A stretch of DNA of 64,000 nucleotides, taken from Psychrobacter submarinus (GTDB taxonomy: Bacteria; Pseudomonadota; Gammaproteobacteria; Pseudomonadales; Moraxellaceae). Position 1 is the first letter of the stretch; each line of letters begins with the position of its first letter. Positions 1 to 7,998 of the stretch are shown piece by piece. The notes under the pieces are model-generated. The model searched no databases, was not told the origin of the DNA, and saw only the letters and a list, made by a program, of their open reading frames with translations. The stretch lies in contig NZ_CAJHBQ010000002.1 of NCBI RefSeq assembly GCF_904846685.1, forward strand, positions 372,001 through 436,000. The letters run 5' to 3'. A program made the translations under genes and the position numbers.

Positions 1-1
1 T

Positions 2-232
2 GGGGCGCTTGATGCTAAAGTGCGTAAAGAGTTGCGGACATGGCTAAAAGACATTCACCATGAACTAGGGGTTACTAGTATTATGGTAACCCATGATCAA
101 GAAGAGGCGCGGGCAATATCTGATGAGATTGTGGTGATGAATCATGGCCGTGTCGAGCAAGTTGGCACCTCAGAGCAGCTTCTTAACCAGCCCGCCAATA
201 GCTTTGTCAGAGACTTCTTAGACTTGGCATAG
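2..232 (+). CDS. cysA: Sulfate/thiosulfate ABC transporter ATP-binding protein CysA, C-terminal part (5' end outside window)
   Basis: Only the last 76 codons are present; the frame is open from base 2 to the TAG at 230-232. The visible piece starts just after the Walker B/D-loop ([11 protein letters not shown]) and includes the H-loop VTHDQEEA, followed by the strand and helix that close an ABC nucleotide-binding domain ([12 protein letters not shown]). The wording matches CysA, the ATPase that powers sulfate and thiosulfate import across the inner membrane. The short C-terminus suggests the regulatory extension seen in some CysA/MalK proteins is reduced. Other spermidine/iron-type importer ATPases look similar, so the substrate is an inference from sequence resemblance. 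A terminator follows directly. Confidence 0.75.
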   Translation, partial: GALDAKVRKELRTWLKDIHHELGVTSIMVTHDQEEARAISDEIVVMNHGRVEQVGTSEQLLNQPANSFVRDFLDLA

Positions 233-246
233 TGTTATGGTCTATA

Positions 247-289
247 AAAAAAGACCTATAGCTCATTATTAGCTATAGGTCTTTTTTTG
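247..289 (+). terminator. Rho-independent terminator after cysA
   Basis: A 12-bp perfect stem (252-263 with 271-282) with a 7-nt loop is followed by a run of T. An A run on the other side means it could also stop minus-strand transcription arriving from the ArsR gene. Confidence 0.9.
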
Positions 290-357
290 CTTTTTTATAA
301 GATGACATAAGCTCTTATATTACGTGGCTCTACCTGATAAATAAACTATCAGCGCAG

Positions 358-702
358 TTACGCATCAGCACTTTGAGCGGTACTTATCTCTTTTATAGGT
401 GCGTTTTGTTCTTTTAGTGTCTGATAAGTGGTCTCAAGGATAGTGGCACACCAGTCAGGCATGTCATTCGACACTTTATACCACATCCACGTCCCATCAC
501 GCACACAGCTAAGGATACCTAGCTTTTTGAGATGGTTTAGATGCCGCGATATCGTTGGCTGCGGCTGATCTAGCATATCGACTAATTCGCCTACGCAGCG
601 CGCTTCTTTTTTGTATAAAATCTGGAACAACTTCAAGCGCGTAGGGTCTGACAAGACTTTGAACAGCTCAATGGGCTGTATAGCATTATTGGGGTTAGAC
701 AT
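358..702 (-). CDS. ArsR-family winged-helix transcriptional regulator
   Basis: A 114-residue protein with the ArsR fold: FKVLSDPTRLKLFQIL at about residues 14-29, then the recognition helix region DQPQPTISRHLNHLKKLGIL (about 45-64) and the wing (VRDGTWMWYKV). Such proteins are dimeric repressors, usually released by metal(loid)s or other small effectors. The classical arsenic-binding CxC of ArsR is incomplete: Cys36 is present but the second position is Gly38, so the inducer cannot be named. No arsenic genes are adjacent; it sits alone, convergent with cysA and divergent from a 600-base gap. Two near-direct repeats of a TCTGYTCACAAA type (about 729-750) and an inverted repeat (762-781) upstream are candidate operators. 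Confidence 0.85.
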   Translation of the reverse strand: MSNPNNAIQPIELFKVLSDPTRLKLFQILYKKEARCVGELVDMLDQPQPTISRHLNHLKKLGILSCVRDGTWMWYKVSNDMPDWCATILETTYQTLKEQNAPIKEISTAQSADA

Positions 703-761
703 ATAAAGGTCTCTTGGATGATAGCTTATCTGCTCACAAATCTGTTCACAAAAAAGTCAAT

Positions 762-781
762 GATGGGTGAATAAACCCATC
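762..781. promoter_or_regulatory. Inverted repeat upstream of the ArsR gene, possible operator
   Basis: GATGGGT (762-768) and ACCCATC (775-781) form a perfect 7-bp inverted repeat with a 6-nt spacer, about 60 bases before the ArsR start. ArsR proteins bind such dyads and usually control themselves. No binding data; it could also be a weak hairpin. Confidence 0.35.
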
Positions 782-1208
782 TAAAAAGAAACAATAGGAT
801 ATCGGCAAATACAGGGTATTAAATCAGTAAATACTCATAAATGATAGCTCAGAAATAAATTATGACATTCGTTTATAGTACTGACATAACTTATATACTA
901 AAAATAATATTAATCACTATTTGTAATAGCGACGATATTCTAGCTTTCATGGTGTTTGAGTGTCAATCTATAAAAATAACCGTTCATCGGCAATTTGCTA
1001 CACTTCATACTGCTTATTCTACCAAATTAAGTAACGAATTTATATGCGATTAAGTAAATATTGCTAAGTAGAGCTACAAAATTCTTTAGTTATCGTCTTT
1101 TATGAGTTTCATTGCTGATTATCGCTATAAAGGCGATCTGTTATCTCAATGACAGCAAGCATGATTAGAAAGAAAAAGAGATAAAGGGTGGTTATAAAAG
1201 TTATTGTA

Positions 1209-1229
1209 AATGCTAATAATTATCATTAT
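1209..1229. promoter_or_regulatory. Fur box upstream of bfd
   Basis: The minus-strand reading AATGATAATTATTAGCATT follows the 19-bp Fur consensus (GATAATGATAATCATTATC pattern), about 70 bases before the bfd start. Fur-Fe2+ binding here would repress bfd when iron is plentiful and induce it on iron starvation, when stored iron must be released. The motif is seen directly; the regulation is inferred. Confidence 0.7.
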
Positions 1230-1299
1230 AATGGTTTTAAGCCAGTTTATAGTGATTGGCATACCAATAGCATTAAGAGCTTAAAGTAGGGGTAGTTAT

Positions 1300-1491
1300 A
1301 TGTACGTTTGCATCTGTAACGACGTCAAAGAAAAACAAATTCAAGCCGCCATAGCTTCAGGTATTGACACGCTTGATGGCCTAAAAGACACCCTTGATGT
1401 CGCTACTTGCTGCGGCTGCTGTGAGCCTATGGTCAATGACTATCTTGATGAGCATCACGCCAAACTTGATGTATTAGCGTATGCCGTATAG
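1300..1491 (+). CDS. bfd: Bacterioferritin-associated ferredoxin (2Fe-2S)
   Basis: A 63-residue protein of normal Bfd length. It carries the Bfd/BFD-like [2Fe-2S] signature: Cys4 and Cys6 in MYVCICND, and Cys38 and Cys41 in TCCGCCEP. Cys37 and Cys40 are additional. Bfd docks on bacterioferritin and passes electrons to the heme so that Fe3+ in the core is reduced and released. The gene stands just upstream of two bacterioferritin genes and has its own Fur box and terminator, so it is probably transcribed separately and under opposite iron control to storage. RBS: AGGGG about 8 bases before ATG. Confidence 0.92.
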   Translation: MYVCICNDVKEKQIQAAIASGIDTLDGLKDTLDVATCCGCCEPMVNDYLDEHHAKLDVLAYAV

Positions 1492-1563
1492 CGCTAGGTA
1501 TCGCCCACTTGATTCGCGCTCTTTCCTATAAATAATCTATAAACTGCTAGTCAGATATGAGTC

Positions 1564-1599
1564 AGCCGTCCATTGCTTATCACAGCAGGGCGGCTTTTT
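1564..1599 (+). terminator. Terminator after bfd
   Basis: AGCCGTCC (1564-1571) pairs with GGGCGGCT (1588-1595) with one wobble, followed by T5. It separates bfd from the bacterioferritin genes. Confidence 0.75.
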
Positions 1600-1698
1600 G
1601 ATGTGTGCAGCTAGGTGCATAAAGCCTCAATCAAAAGTAAGGCTGAAACCTAAGAGCGCACTAAAAGTAGCGGCGACTTATGCTCATAATAATTTAGT

Positions 1699-1715
1699 CT
1701 GATAACAATTATCAG
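1699..1715. promoter_or_regulatory. Perfect dyad upstream of the bacterioferritin genes
   Basis: CTGATAA and TTATCAG form a perfect 7-bp dyad with a 3-nt centre, about 145 bases before the first bacterioferritin gene, in a 369-base gap otherwise holding only the bfd terminator. Its GATAA/TTATC arms resemble Fur half-sites, but the match is weaker than at 1209-1229. It may be an operator for the storage genes. Confidence 0.35.
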
Positions 1716-1860
1716 TTAGCATCTTATTCTTAGTTCTTAATATTACAAGCCCCGCGCTGTCTTTATGTTAGACTCAACAGTTGATTCATTACGTTTTAGC
1801 TTGCGGTGTTATTGACAGCGCTAATAATGATAAAAGCAAATAAACAAAGGAGTAGCGATT

Positions 1861-2355
1861 ATGAAAGGCAGCCAAAAAGTTATCGATTATTTAAACTTTT
1901 TATTAGGCGGTGAGCTGGCGGCGCGGGATCAGTATTTTATTCATTCTGAGATGTATGCTGAATGGCATTATGGCAAGCTTTATGATCGTATCCACCATGA
2001 GATGGAGGATGAAACCCTGCATGCGCAAGCGATTATTCGCCGTATCTTAATGCTCAGCGGTACGCCTAAAATGACGGTGAATGAGATCCGTATCGGCAGC
2101 ACTGTACCTGAGATGCTACAGTTTGATCTTGATCTTGAATACAAAGTGCAGCAGCACCTAAAAGACGGCATTGCCTTATGCGAAGAGGAGCACGATTACG
2201 TCACTCGTGATATCTTGGTAGAGCAGCTGCAAGACACCGAAGAAGATCACGCGCATTGGTTAGAGCAGCAGCTTCGCCTGATTGATATGGTGACTTTGCC
2301 TAATTATCTACAAAGCCAGATAGCAGAAGTACCGCCAGAATTAACCCAAGGCTAG
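1861..2355 (+). CDS. bfr: Bacterioferritin, ferroxidase-type subunit lacking the heme methionine
   Basis: A 164-residue four-helix ferritin-like protein, slightly longer than typical Bfr (about 158). The di-iron ferroxidase ligands can be placed: Glu18, Glu51, His54, Glu93 (Glu94 in E. coli numbering), Glu127 and His130. The axial heme ligand Met52 is replaced by Thr52, so this chain should oxidise Fe2+ but not bind heme by itself. It is followed after 67 bases by a second bacterioferritin gene with the reverse pattern, suggesting a mixed shell in which each chain supplies one function, as described for Neisseria BfrA/BfrB. RBS AAAGGAG sits 7 bases upstream of ATG. Confidence 0.92.
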   Translation: MKGSQKVIDYLNFLLGGELAARDQYFIHSEMYAEWHYGKLYDRIHHEMEDETLHAQAIIRRILMLSGTPKMTVNEIRIGSTVPEMLQFDLDLEYKVQQHLKDGIALCEEEHDYVTRDILVEQLQDTEEDHAHWLEQQLRLIDMVTLPNYLQSQIAEVPPELTQG

Positions 2356-2422
2356 AAGTCGGGTGATAGGCTAATATCAGTTATGTAAATGCTTACGTTT
2401 TTTAGATGCTTAGGAGAGAAAG

Positions 2423-2905
2423 ATGAGAGGCGATAAAGAAGTAATTAGAGCCCTAAACAAGGTACTTGGACAGTCGCTAATAGCGATTAATCAGTATTTT
2501 TTGCATGCGCGTATTGCGCGTCATTGGGGTCTTGAGGCTTTAAATGAAAATCAGTACAAACAGTCTATCTATGAGATGAAATGGTCGGATGAGCTGATTG
2601 CGCGCATTTTGCTATTAGGGGGTCTGCCAAACTTGCAGGACTACGGCAAGATGTTTATCGCAGAAGACGTGCCTGAGATGATTGAGTGCAATCTGCGCTT
2701 AGAGCGCCAAAAGTTCGACATCATCACCGATGCGATTACCCTGTGTGAGCAGCACAAAGATTATGTCTCACGTAAGCTACTTGTCGAGCTAAAAGACGGT
2801 AATGAAGAGTACGACGATTGGTTGGATACCCAGCAAGATCTTATCCGCGATGTCGGCGTGCATAACTATATTCAATCGCAGATTAATGACGATCATACCC
2901 CGTAA
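2423..2905 (+). CDS. bfr: Bacterioferritin, heme-type subunit lacking ferroxidase ligands
   Basis: A 160-residue bacterioferritin closely resembling E. coli Bfr in outline (NQYFLHARI, GLPNLQDYGK). It keeps the heme-ligating Met52 but several ferroxidase ligands are replaced: Glu18 is Ser, His54 is Trp, Glu127 is Asn and His130 is Tyr; only Glu51 and Glu94 remain. It should therefore bind heme at subunit pairs but not oxidise iron alone. Placement directly behind the ferroxidase-type gene, with a good AGGAG RBS and a strong shared terminator, supports co-transcription and a heteropolymeric 24-mer. This chain would give Bfd its heme docking and electron entry site. Confidence 0.92.
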   Translation: MRGDKEVIRALNKVLGQSLIAINQYFLHARIARHWGLEALNENQYKQSIYEMKWSDELIARILLLGGLPNLQDYGKMFIAEDVPEMIECNLRLERQKFDIITDAITLCEQHKDYVSRKLLVELKDGNEEYDDWLDTQQDLIRDVGVHNYIQSQINDDHTP

Positions 2906-2986
2906 GTATGCAAGCTTTACTAACTATAGTTCTCTATTAACTATAATTGAGGTTTATTCCTAAAAGCTCTTGTAATACGGTTAATA

Positions 2987-3029
2987 AAAAAACCAGCCTA
3001 AGCCTTGTGTGCTTAAGCTGGTTTTTTTT
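2987..3029 (+). terminator. Terminator after the bacterioferritin operon
   Basis: AAACCAGCCTAAGC pairs with GCTTAAGCTGGTTT with one mismatch, a 7-nt loop and a T7-8 tail. Confidence 0.88.
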
Positions 3030-3050
3030 AAGTTTATATCTTTAGACAAC

Positions 3051-3224
3051 TAGGGCGTGTCCCTATTTTAAAAATGGTGATAAAAATGAGATAAATCGCA
3101 GGCAAACAAGGAAAATAGCGCAGGTAATATCAAGATATTGACCAGCTATTTGACACCGTTTGCCAAAGATTTAGCCATTTTTAGCCCATTTAGTCATAAA
3201 CGCTTGAATTAGGGACACGCCCTA
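3051..3224. mobile_element. MITE-like element, 174 bp, with GGGCGTGTCCCTA terminal inverted repeats
   Basis: The left end TAGGGCGTGTCCCTA (3051-3065) is repeated inverted at the right end (about 3210-3224), and both ends are bordered by TA, as expected from insertion at a TA dinucleotide. The ends themselves can fold (TAGGG/CCCTA around CGTGT). There is no ORF inside, so it would need a transposase supplied from elsewhere. The right end overlaps the TAG stop of the exporter gene. A solo copy of the same end lies at 20384-20398 and a related shorter element at 37650-37715. Confidence 0.7.
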
Positions 3225-4598
3225 ATACAAGCCATCGCCATCATTGGGCTTAAGACGTAAAAAATGCAGCCCTGATAAAATAGTCAAGATGCCAAGTACC
3301 CAGTAAGTCGTCTGAAATGCCATCAGCATATCGAGATCCATGCGCTCACGCAATAAGTTGAGTACCGCCGCGCCAAAGGCAATCCCAAAACCGATCGCAA
3401 GCTGCTGATTAACCGCCATTAAACTATTGCCGCTACTGGTCTGTGTGCCTTCCAAGTCACCTATTGTAAGAGTGTTCATAGCGCTAAACTGCATGGAGTT
3501 ACAAGCACCCATAATGATCAAAATAGGGATATACCATATCCAATAAGACGGATCGTTGAACTGCGCTAGAATAATAATCAAAATACCTAATAAAATCGTG
3601 TTCACCACTAATACCTTACGGTAGCTGTAGCGCTGGATGATTTTACTGACCCAGGGCTTGATACCCATAGCGCCAATAGCTATAGGCGCAAGCAACCAAC
3701 CCGCCTGAGAAGGTGAGTATTTAAACACCACTTGCAGCAGCAGCGGCAACAAAAAAGGCACCGCACTAATTCCTAAGCGAGTAAATAAATTACCAACAAT
3801 GCCGATTCGAAAGGTGCGAATACGAAACAAGCTCAAGGGAAATAGCGGTGCTTGCCGGCGCTTAGCATGCCAGACATAAGCGCCTATCAATACTGAAGCA
3901 ATTAGCGCGAGTATCAGTCCATATAAGCCGCGACCAGTTTGTGAGCCAAACTCTACAGCTAAGGTAAAGCCGCAAGCTGCAGCGGCAAATAAAGCAAAGC
4001 CTGCCCAATCTAAATGCTTGGCATCTTCAAACAAGTCAGGCACCAGTTTTTTGCCCATAACGTAGCCTAGGATACCCATAGGAATATTGATTAAAAATAT
4101 CCAATGCCAACTGAAGTATTGTACGATATAGCCGCCGAGCACTGGGCCTACTAATGGGGCAATCAGCGCCGGAATCACCGCAAAGTTCATCACCGTTAAA
4201 AGCTTATTGCGCGGATAAGACTTGACTAAGATCAGCCGTGCAACTGGCGTCATCATCGCCCCGCCAATCCCTTGTATCACACGCGAGCCAATCAAAATAT
4301 CGAGCGTCGGCGAAGCGGCACACATCAGCGACCCGACAGAGAAGATAATAATAGCGGATAAAAATACCTTACGCGTGCCGTACTTATCCGCCAAAAAACC
4401 ACTAATCGGAATAAAGATCGCTAAGGTTAGCGCATAACTGATCACCGCCCACTGCATTTTGAGTGGCGACTCTCCTAGAGCCTCAGCCATCTGCGGCAGC
4501 GACGTGTTAAGAATCGTCGCATCAAGGATCTGCATAAACAGCGCTACGGCTAACACATAAGGTAGGAATTTATCTTGCGCTGGGGTTAGCGTTACCAT
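3222..4598 (-). CDS. MFS multidrug exporter, DHA2 family (MdtD-like)
   Basis: A 458-residue inner-membrane protein with about 13-14 hydrophobic segments. The DHA2 signature appears at LDATILNTSLPQMA (about 25-38), the loop 2-3 motif GFLADKYGTRKVF, and motif C around PALIAPLVGPVLGGYI (about 142-157). FSWHWIFLINIPMGI (about 162-176) and ASSGNSL-like TSSGNSLMAVNQQ further on closely follow E. coli MdtD. It should export small molecules by proton antiport; the substrate is unknown. It is monocistronic, with its stop codon inside the 174-bp repeat element, which may serve as its transcript end. No mdtABC partners are present. Confidence 0.88.
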   Translation of the reverse strand: MVTLTPAQDKFLPYVLAVALFMQILDATILNTSLPQMAEALGESPLKMQWAVISYALTLAIFIPISGFLADKYGTRKVFLSAIIIFSVGSLMCAASPTLDILIGSRVIQGIGGAMMTPVARLILVKSYPRNKLLTVMNFAVIPALIAPLVGPVLGGYIVQYFSWHWIFLINIPMGILGYVMGKKLVPDLFEDAKHLDWAGFALFAAAACGFTLAVEFGSQTGRGLYGLILALIASVLIGAYVWHAKRRQAPLFPLSLFRIRTFRIGIVGNLFTRLGISAVPFLLPLLLQVVFKYSPSQAGWLLAPIAIGAMGIKPWVSKIIQRYSYRKVLVVNTILLGILIIILAQFNDPSYWIWYIPILIIMGACNSMQFSAMNTLTIGDLEGTQTSSGNSLMAVNQQLAIGFGIAFGAAVLNLLRERMDLDMLMAFQTTYWVLGILTILSGLHFLRLKPNDGDGLY

Positions 4599-5065
4599 GT
4601 AGACATCACCATCGCTTACTTTATAAAGTGTTAAATTTATGAAGTATTAAATTATAGTTTGAGGTTTGCGCGTAGTATAGGGACAATCAGGCAGTAGTTA
4701 AAGAAGGGTAAAGTAACGGTTAGCGGCCAAAGCTCAGTCTCAAAGTGCAGTTACAGTCACGCTGATAACGATACGTACGGATATTAATCAGGTTAAATGA
4801 CATAACTTGCTTAATAATCGCTACATTAAAGCTCTTTTCTAGCTAGAGAGCTATCCGCTATAGTGGACTCTCAAAACTGAAATGAATGTTAAAATTTAAA
4901 GCTGGTAGCAGCTTTGATATAGTCGAACCACTATTAAAGTGTTACAGCGTTAGACTCGTTTAGCCTACTACTGTAGTACTTGCACTCGTCTGCCTTGTAC
5001 CACTTTTAATATTGATTGACTATAATTTTATGAAGCAAAGTTTATAATAAAACAGGATAACCCTT
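4599..5065. other. 467-base intergenic region between MFS exporter and yghU-like gene
   Basis: No gene found. It contains the 107-bp inverted-repeat element at 4918-5024 and, presumably, the two divergent promoters. Confidence 0.6.
4918..5024. repeat. 107-bp intergenic element bounded by TATAGTC / GACTATA
   Basis: The ends TATAGTC (4918-4924) and GACTATA (5018-5024) are exact inverted repeats, and the similarity runs inward for about 20 more bases: both arms contain TATTAAA and CACTTT/AAAGTG blocks. The interior holds smaller dyads (CTACTACTGTAGTAC region). No ORF. It resembles non-coding repeat families of Moraxellaceae intergenic regions, but only one copy is visible here. Confidence 0.5.
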
Positions 5066-5896
5066 ATGAGTGATAATAATGATAACCCCTATAAACCCGC
5101 AAAAGTTTGGACGAATGATAAAGAAAACGGCGGTAAGTTTGCCAACACCAATCGTCCCACCGCAGGCGCGCGCCACGAGCAAACATTACCAGTAGGGGAT
5201 GCGCCGCTACAACTCTACTCATTGAACACGCCAAATGGTGTCAAGGTCAATATCTTACTAGAGGAGCTGCGCGAGCTTGGGGTAAAAGGCGCAGAATATG
5301 ACGCCTATAAGATCGATATCTCTGAAAATGATCAATTCGGCTCAGGCTTTGTCGATATCAATCCCAATTCTAAAATTCCAGCCTTAGTAGATTATTCAGC
5401 AGTAGAAGATGGTGAGCCGATTCATATCTTTGAGTCAGGCGCGATTTTACTGTATTTGGCAGAGAAGTTCGGTAAGTTTGTACCACTAGAGCAGGGCCGA
5501 TCGCGGACTGAGTGTCTGTCCTGGGTGATGTGGCAGATGGGCAGCGCACCGTATGTAGGCGGCGGCTTCGGTCATTTTTATTCGTATGCCCCTGAGCCGA
5601 TGGAATATCCGATTAATCGCTTTACAATGGAGACCAAACGTCAGCTTGATGTGTTAGATATTCACTTACAAGACCGTGATTATATGTGCGGTAATGGTGA
5701 ACAAAGTTACAATATTGCTGATATGATTATTTGGGCTTGGTACGGCCAACTTGTGCTCGGCGATCTCTATGAAGGCTCGGCTGAATTTTTACAGGTTGAT
5801 AGCTATCAGCATTTGCAGCGCTGGGCTAGAACCATAGCGCAGCGCCCGGCAGTAAAAAGAGCGGTTGATCTTCCGCTACAATCTATTCATTCCTAA
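5066..5896 (+). CDS. yghU: Glutathione S-transferase family disulfide-bond oxidoreductase (YghU-like)
   Basis: A 276-residue soluble GST-like protein. The N-terminal extension DNPYKPAKVW precedes a thioredoxin-fold domain (LQLYSLNTPNGVKVNILLEEL, about 48-68, split here as LQLYSLNTPNG and VKVNILLEEL). NPNSKIPALVDY and FESGAILLYLAEKFG form the glutathione site, and an all-helical C-terminal domain follows (about 140-270). YghU/YfcG-type enzymes bind two glutathiones and reduce disulfides of small molecules and peroxides rather than conjugating toxins. Monocistronic, with AGGA nine bases before ATG and a terminator 50 bases after the stop. Confidence 0.9.
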   Translation: MSDNNDNPYKPAKVWTNDKENGGKFANTNRPTAGARHEQTLPVGDAPLQLYSLNTPNGVKVNILLEELRELGVKGAEYDAYKIDISENDQFGSGFVDINPNSKIPALVDYSAVEDGEPIHIFESGAILLYLAEKFGKFVPLEQGRSRTECLSWVMWQMGSAPYVGGGFGHFYSYAPEPMEYPINRFTMETKRQLDVLDIHLQDRDYMCGNGEQSYNIADMIIWAWYGQLVLGDLYEGSAEFLQVDSYQHLQRWARTIAQRPAVKRAVDLPLQSIHS

Positions 5897-5945
5897 CTAT
5901 CTAATCTGCGATAAAGCCTTAAAATTAAACCATTTATTAAAATAA

Positions 5946-5976
5946 AGAGCCGATAGCTTAAGTTATCGGCTTTTTT
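5946..5976 (+). terminator. Terminator after the yghU-like gene
   Basis: AGCCGATA pairs with TATCGGCT (5948-5955 with 5964-5971), followed by T6. Confidence 0.88.
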
Positions 5977-6235
5977 ATGGGCTTAGCCAATAAGCCAGAA
6001 CAAACATACAAGGAGTGAGCAAGACTAGCCATCGTTAGGCGTCAATAGTCTATGGTAGTGAGTGGTTATAGAGACTAAATACTGATTTTAGGACGATTTA
6101 ATAGAATTTATATCCCTTTTGTCTATTACACAATGATATATTAGAATAACAAACGGTAACATTAAGCGTTTAAGATAGTAGCTCGCCCATGTTAAAAATT
6201 TGCACTGATGTCTTATAAGTTTAAGAGTATCCCTT
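5977..6235. other. Intergenic region before the DUF1176 gene
   Basis: AT-rich; no gene or repeat recognised. It must hold the promoter of the following gene. With the terminator it makes a 339-base gap. Confidence 0.5.
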
Positions 6236-7399
6236 ATGAAATATACTAATAATAAAAAAAATTGCCTTGATAATAAGCAGCGGCGCGTTCATCCTACGAG
6301 CGTAGCTCTGGCTATTGCGTCTTATACTCCCAAGGAGTACCTCAAAAAGTATTTATCATTAGGCTTATTCGCCATTAGTGCTATGGCTGCTAGCACTATG
6401 GGTAATACGGCCACGCCGGTAGCGCTTGACTCAGAAGATTGGCAAGTCGCTTGTGACAACACTCGAACCTGCCGGTTAGCAGGGTATCAAAGTCAGAATA
6501 ATATTAAGATGCCAGTCTCTGTGTTATTGGTTCGCCGCGCTGGCGAGGCGGCAAAGGTTGATGGCAGAGTAAAGCTTGGCGGGTCTAAAGAAGGCTCAGC
6601 CAAATCCTTGCTGCAACTAGGTAACCGTCACCGTATCTCGCTTATTATAGATGGTAAAGACTATGGTGAGGCGCAGCCATACTCTAGCACTACTAATGAC
6701 GCCGTCTTAACCCCTGGGCAAGTGAGCGCCCTGCTAGAGGCCCTGACCAAAGAGAGCAAGATCGAATTTGTGCTTCGTAATACACGCTGGGAGCTGTCCG
6801 GTGATGGTGCAATGGCAGTCATGCTAAAGGCAGATGAAGCGCAAGGGCGAGTTGGAACGAGTGGGGCGTTAGTGAAGAAAGGGAGTAAGCCTGACAGTCA
6901 AGTGTTAGCTGCCAAACCTGCCCCGCAATTACGCTTAGTGCCACCAGCAACAAGAATGGTCAAAAAAAAGAGCTTTAGAATAGACGCCTCAGACCTTACA
7001 GCTATAATGAAAAATACCCTAGCAGATGCAAAGCGCGATTGTCCAAGCTTAAGCGATGATTCCGGCTGGCGTGTGCAGCGCCTAAATGGCAATCAGCTAC
7101 TCGCTCAGCATAAATGCTGGGTCGATGCTTATAATGTTGGCCATGGTATGTGGGTAATGAATGACAGTGCGCCTTATAACCCAAAATTGGTCACTAATAG
7201 TGCTACTAGCTATGACAGTGGCAAAATAAGCGCTATCCAAAAAGGCCGCAGCCTTGGAGATTGCTTAGAAAAGACAGACTGGGTCTGGACGGGTCGTCGT
7301 TTTGAGAAAAGCTACGAGAGCACCACAGGTCTTTGCCGTATGGTAGAGTCTGGCGGCGCTTGGGATTTGCCAACTTATGTCTCGGATGTTAAACGTTAA
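6236..7399 (+). CDS. DUF1176 domain-containing exported protein
   Basis: A 387-residue protein of unknown function. A hydrophobic segment at about residues 41-55 (LGLFAISAMAASTMG), with AxA-type sites after it, fits a signal peptide preceded by an unusually long polar N-region of about 38 residues. The mature part starts with DWQVACDNTRTCRLAGY, the DUF1176 hallmark with a CDNTRTC cysteine pair, and four or more further cysteines near the C-terminus (CPSL, HKCW, GDCLEKTDW, GLCRMV) suggest periplasmic disulfides. The start is uncertain because no strong RBS precedes ATG 6236 and no better in-frame ATG is near. It stands alone. Confidence 0.8.
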   Translation: MKYTNNKKNCLDNKQRRVHPTSVALAIASYTPKEYLKKYLSLGLFAISAMAASTMGNTATPVALDSEDWQVACDNTRTCRLAGYQSQNNIKMPVSVLLVRRAGEAAKVDGRVKLGGSKEGSAKSLLQLGNRHRISLIIDGKDYGEAQPYSSTTNDAVLTPGQVSALLEALTKESKIEFVLRNTRWELSGDGAMAVMLKADEAQGRVGTSGALVKKGSKPDSQVLAAKPAPQLRLVPPATRMVKKKSFRIDASDLTAIMKNTLADAKRDCPSLSDDSGWRVQRLNGNQLLAQHKCWVDAYNVGHGMWVMNDSAPYNPKLVTNSATSYDSGKISAIQKGRSLGDCLEKTDWVWTGRRFEKSYESTTGLCRMVESGGAWDLPTYVSDVKR

Positions 7400-7998
7400 G
7401 CTTGGTAGTATTTTTATAGTATGAGCGCTTATCCTCCATATTCAGCTTAGCACTGATAATCAGTACTGCTTAGTACTGTTACTTAGTACCGAGTTGGCCT
7501 CTAGCGCTTAGCATTTTGTTTGCTAACCCTTAGTATTACTGGTGAATGCACTATGGTTATGAATATAAAAAAATAGATAGGGATAATAAATAAGCTGTGA
7601 TATACTACGTCGCCACGTTAGCTTCGACTACGTGTATTATGAGATTGATAACATCGCCTGCGATTTTGAGCCTAGGATGGCTATGAGTAATTGTTGCCGA
7701 TGATTTTGTGTACTTAAATAGCTTTTATTGATAGCGCTATTTTTGACTCATATCTTATCTACTAGCCTAAAGATTGGCTTAAATTGGGTGTTACTTGCCT
7801 TTATCTACTTTGGACAAAGTAATGATGAAGTTAGAGTAACAAACGAAGATAAGACACTCGGCACTACCACCAAAATACGTCAGACATCATGCAGATACTT
7901 TACCATTTTGATTGGTAAATAGGCTGTTTGATGAACGGTTATCAGTGGTAGGCATCAAGCACGCTGAATTTGCAGCGGCTCAACTACCAAGGATACTC
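7400..7998. other. 599-base leader region before the DEAD-box helicase gene
   Basis: No credible gene. It contains repeated CTTAGTAC-type words at about 7467-7490. The frame at 7728-7922 has no family resemblance. Helicase genes of cold-adapted bacteria often have long structured leaders, so part of this stretch may be 5' untranslated RNA; that is inference from distance alone. Confidence 0.4.

Larger units (their letters stand above)
703..1299. other. 597-base intergenic region between ArsR gene and bfd
   Basis: AT-rich and without a credible gene. A 63-codon frame at 862-1053 lacks a ribosome binding site and family resemblance. The useful contents are the ArsR-side repeats (about 729-781) and the Fur box with the bfd promoter region (about 1200-1290). 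Confidence 0.7.

Noticed and set aside
862..1053. 63-codon plus-strand frame before bfd
   Set aside because: No RBS, AT-driven composition and no family resemblance; lies in a promoter region.
2994..3002. AGCCTAAGC in the bacterioferritin terminator as a sixth copy of the recBCD word
   Set aside because: Only nine of thirteen bases match and they belong to the terminator stem.
4222..4437. Plus-strand frame inside the MFS exporter gene
   Set aside because: Antisense shadow of a well-supported membrane protein gene.
7728..7922. 64-codon plus-strand frame upstream of the helicase
   Set aside because: No RBS or recognisable family; overlaps the helicase leader.
7912..7998. Longer N-terminus of the DEAD-box helicase
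   Set aside because: The in-frame ATG at 7999 has a strong RBS and the extra residues match no helicase domain.
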